DNA from: Euzebya rosea
GTDB taxonomy: Bacteria > Actinomycetota > Nitriliruptoria > Euzebyales > Euzebyaceae
NCBI RefSeq assembly: GCF_003073135.1
Contig: NZ_PGDQ01000017.1
Span: forward strand, 62,001 to 126,000
Length of the DNA stretch: 64,000 nucleotides
Reading direction: 5' to 3'
The position numbers and the translations under genes were made by a program. The notes under the pieces are model-generated. The model made no database searches. It had not been told where the DNA came from and worked only from the letters and a program-made list of their open reading frames with translations. How positions within the stretch are numbered: the stretch's first letter is position 1; each line of letters starts with the position of its first letter. Positions 62,278-64,000 of this stretch are shown piece after piece.

Positions 62278-63630
62278 TCACGGGCGGCGGACCCCGAGGC
62301 GCAGGACGAAGCGGGCCCCTCCCTCGTACGCGGTGTCGACGACGAGGTCACCGCCGTGGGCCCGTGCGATACCGCGGCTGATCGCCAGCCCCAGCCCGGC
62401 ACCCCCGTCACCACCCGACCGGGCCTCGTCGAGCCGGACGAAGCGGCCGAACACCTCCTCGGCCCGCTCCGACGGGATGCCGGGGCCGTCGTCGACCACG
62501 ACGACGGTGCCGTCCTGGTCGACGCGGACCGTGACCTGCGCTCGGGCATGCCGCACCGCGTTGTCGATCAGGTTGCGGATCGCCCGGACGAGCTGTCGCT
62601 GGTCGGCGTCCACCACCACGTCGGCGCCGCCCACCGTCACCTCCACCCCGGCCCGGGTTGCCGTGGCGGCCTCGTGTGCGACGGCGAGGAGGTCGACGGG
62701 GGCACGTCCGGGGGCTGCCTCGTGCTCGTCGTGGCGGGCCAGGAAGAGCAGGTCGTCGACGAGGTGCTGCATGCCGACGACGTCGTCGAGGACGCGGGCG
62801 ACGGTGCGATCGTGGTCGACGGTCTCGGGGTGGGCGAGGTCGACCTCCAGCTCGCTCCGCAACCTGGTGAGGGGGCTGCGCAGCTCGTGCGCGGCGTCGG
62901 ACGTGAACTGTCGCTGACGGGCTGCAGCTGCCTCGAGCCGGTCCAGCATGTCGTTCATCAGCCGCGCCAGCATGGCGATCTCGTCCCCGGTGGACGGTTC
63001 GGGGACCCGTCGGTCGAGGTCGTGTCCGGTGATGGCCGCCACCTGCTGCTGGATGGCCGCGACGGGCCGCAGGGTCCGCCCCACGACCCACCACACCACC
63101 CCGCACAGGGCGAGGACGACCATCGGCAGGCCCACGGCGAGCGCGGCGAGCACCGCCGTGCGGCTCTCCGCGATCGGTTCCAGCGTGGTTGCGACGTGCA
63201 GGACCGCGTCGGTGCCGGCCAGCGGGGTGCCCGCGGTGTCCAGCGGCCGGCTGAGCACCCGGAAGGGTTCGTCGTCGACGGGGATGTCGAGGGAACGCAG
63301 GACCTCCCGTTGGACCCCGTCGGCCAGCGGGGCGCTGCCGGCGGCCACGGGGCTCGACAGCAGGACGGTGCCGTCGGCCGCGACCACCTGGGCCAGCGCG
63401 TCGTCGCCGTCCCGGCTGGCGAGTCGCTCGGGCAGGCGCTCGCCCTGCAGCAGCCCCTCGATGTCGTCGGCGCGCTGGAGCAGCGTGTCGTCGAGGCCGT
63501 CCAGCAGGACGGTCTGCTGGACCAGGACCAGCCCGCCACCGGCCAGCAACAGGACCGCTGCGACGGCGACCGTGGCGAGCGCAGTCACGCGTGCGCGCAT
63601 GGATCGGCCCGCCCACCAGCGGCGGATCAC
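62278..63630 (-). CDS. OmpR-type sensor histidine kinase
   Basis: 450 residues. Two transmembrane helices (about 12-40 and 165-190) flank an extracytoplasmic sensor loop. HAMP (about 190-245), HisKA with FTSDAAHELRSPLTRLRSELEVDL and HATPase_c with NLIDNAVRHA, VVDDGPGIPSERAEEVFGRF and GLGLAISRGIARAHGG follow. The GTG start overlaps the upstream response-regulator stop (GTGA), so it is coupled to it. The signal is unknown. Confidence 0.93.
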   Translation of the reverse strand: MIRRWWAGRSMRARVTALATVAVAAVLLLAGGGLVLVQQTVLLDGLDDTLLQRADDIEGLLQGERLPERLASRDGDDALAQVVAADGTVLLSSPVAAGSAPLADGVQREVLRSLDIPVDDEPFRVLSRPLDTAGTPLAGTDAVLHVATTLEPIAESRTAVLAALAVGLPMVVLALCGVVWWVVGRTLRPVAAIQQQVAAITGHDLDRRVPEPSTGDEIAMLARLMNDMLDRLEAAAARQRQFTSDAAHELRSPLTRLRSELEVDLAHPETVDHDRTVARVLDDVVGMQHLVDDLLFLARHDEHEAAPGRAPVDLLAVAHEAATATRAGVEVTVGGADVVVDADQRQLVRAIRNLIDNAVRHARAQVTVRVDQDGTVVVVDDGPGIPSERAEEVFGRFVRLDEARSGGDGGAGLGLAISRGIARAHGGDLVVDTAYEGGARFVLRLGVRRP

Positions 63631-64000
63631 GTCACGTCCGTCGGGGGCGTCGGCGAGTCGGCGAGGCGGTACCCGACCCCCCTCACCGTCTCGACGACGG
63701 CGGCGCCCAGCGCCCGTCGCAGTCGCGAGACGTAGACCTCGACCACGTTGGGGTCGCCGTCCCATGCCTGGTCCCACACGGCGTCGAGGATCTGCCCCTT
63801 GCTGAGGACGAGGCCGGGGCGCCGTGCGAGGAACTCCAGCACGTCGAACTCACGCGCGGTCAACGTGACCGGCCGATCGCCCAGCGAGACCCGCCGGCCG
63901 CCGGGATCGATGTGCAGGTCACCCACCGCGAAGGGGTGGCCGTCCCGACCCCCGTGGCGCCGGGCCAACGCCCGCAGCCGCGCAACGAGCACCGGGTAGG
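63627..64000 (-). CDS. OmpR/PhoB-family response regulator (C-terminal part, runs off the window)
   Basis: About 124 codons are visible. Winged-helix DNA-binding domain: FAVGDLHIDPGGRRVSLGDRPVTLTAREFDVLEFLARRPGLVLSKGQILDAVW and NVVEVYVSRLRRALGA, ending VRGVGYRLADSP. The receiver domain lies beyond position 64000. An internal start at 63992 exists, but the visible LVARLRALARRHG is the usual interdomain linker of a full regulator, so the gene very likely continues past the window. Confidence 0.92.
   Translation of the reverse strand, partial: YPVLVARLRALARRHGGRDGHPFAVGDLHIDPGGRRVSLGDRPVTLTAREFDVLEFLARRPGLVLSKGQILDAVWDQAWDGDPNVVEVYVSRLRRALGAAVVETVRGVGYRLADSPTPPTDVT

Overview
The window is very GC-rich, densely coded actinobacterial DNA with heavy GTG start use and mycobacterial-type synteny at its left end (moeA-galU divergent from a 5-formyl-THF cyclo-ligase and a Ruc-like zinc protein). 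A CWB2 cell-wall-binding protein, a carotenoid cluster, an LLM-class F420-type oxidoreductase and a mycothiol-dependent-type enzyme all fit a marine, pigmented deep-branching actinobacterium. A Euzebya/Nitriliruptoria-like host is an inference from this combination, not proven.

Layout. 1-6982: molybdenum cofactor, UDP-glucose, folate and methylthioadenosine metabolism, a TipA-type MerR regulator with a clear operator, a SAF-domain protein, a secreted lamin-tail/calcium-repeat protein and undecaprenyl-diphosphatase. 7155-12410: a methyltransferase, an AraC regulator divergent from a DUF4386 membrane protein and a quinone-oxidoreductase-type enzyme, a lipoprotein and a GNAT acetyltransferase. 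12541-24983: an integrated mobile element inserted in tRNA-Arg(CCT). It is bounded by a 53-bp exact direct repeat and carries a tyrosine integrase, a MobF relaxase/helicase, an excisionase, candidate arm-type sites and a candidate oriT. No coupling protein, secretion system or replication gene is seen, so it looks like an integrative mobilizable element (IME). Its middle (14247-21035) has visibly lower GC and codes for a membrane-anchored coiled-coil protein, two small proteins, a P-loop ATPase resembling the Sll1717 family, and a 936-residue DUF4365-TPR-HEAT protein. This cargo is the best candidate in the window for an undescribed, probably anti-phage, system.

25093-33435: a nuclease lipoprotein, a sugar-type ABC ATPase, a crotonase, and a two-component system upstream of a MacB-type ABC exporter with a palindromic candidate operator. 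33577-39445: five overlapping carotenoid genes (CrtA-like monooxygenase, CrtO-like ketolase, CruF hydratase, CruG glycosyltransferase, CrtI/CrtD-like desaturase) that would make a keto, hydroxylated, glycosylated carotenoid from a precursor made elsewhere. 39464-46577: a CDP-alcohol phosphotransferase-like protein, an LLM oxidoreductase, a TetR regulator, a histidine kinase, IlvD and a CitE-like lyase. 46741-50007: a secreted CWB2 protein and a lytic transglycosylase. 50156-52166: an aminotransferase paired with an omega-amidase, plausibly serving methionine salvage with the MTA phosphorylase near the left end. 52147-64000: two tandem GGDEF-EAL proteins, a secreted M14 carboxypeptidase, an acyl-CoA dehydrogenase, a DinB-like enzyme and a two-component pair cut by the window edge.

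No rRNA, CRISPR array or insertion sequence was recognised.
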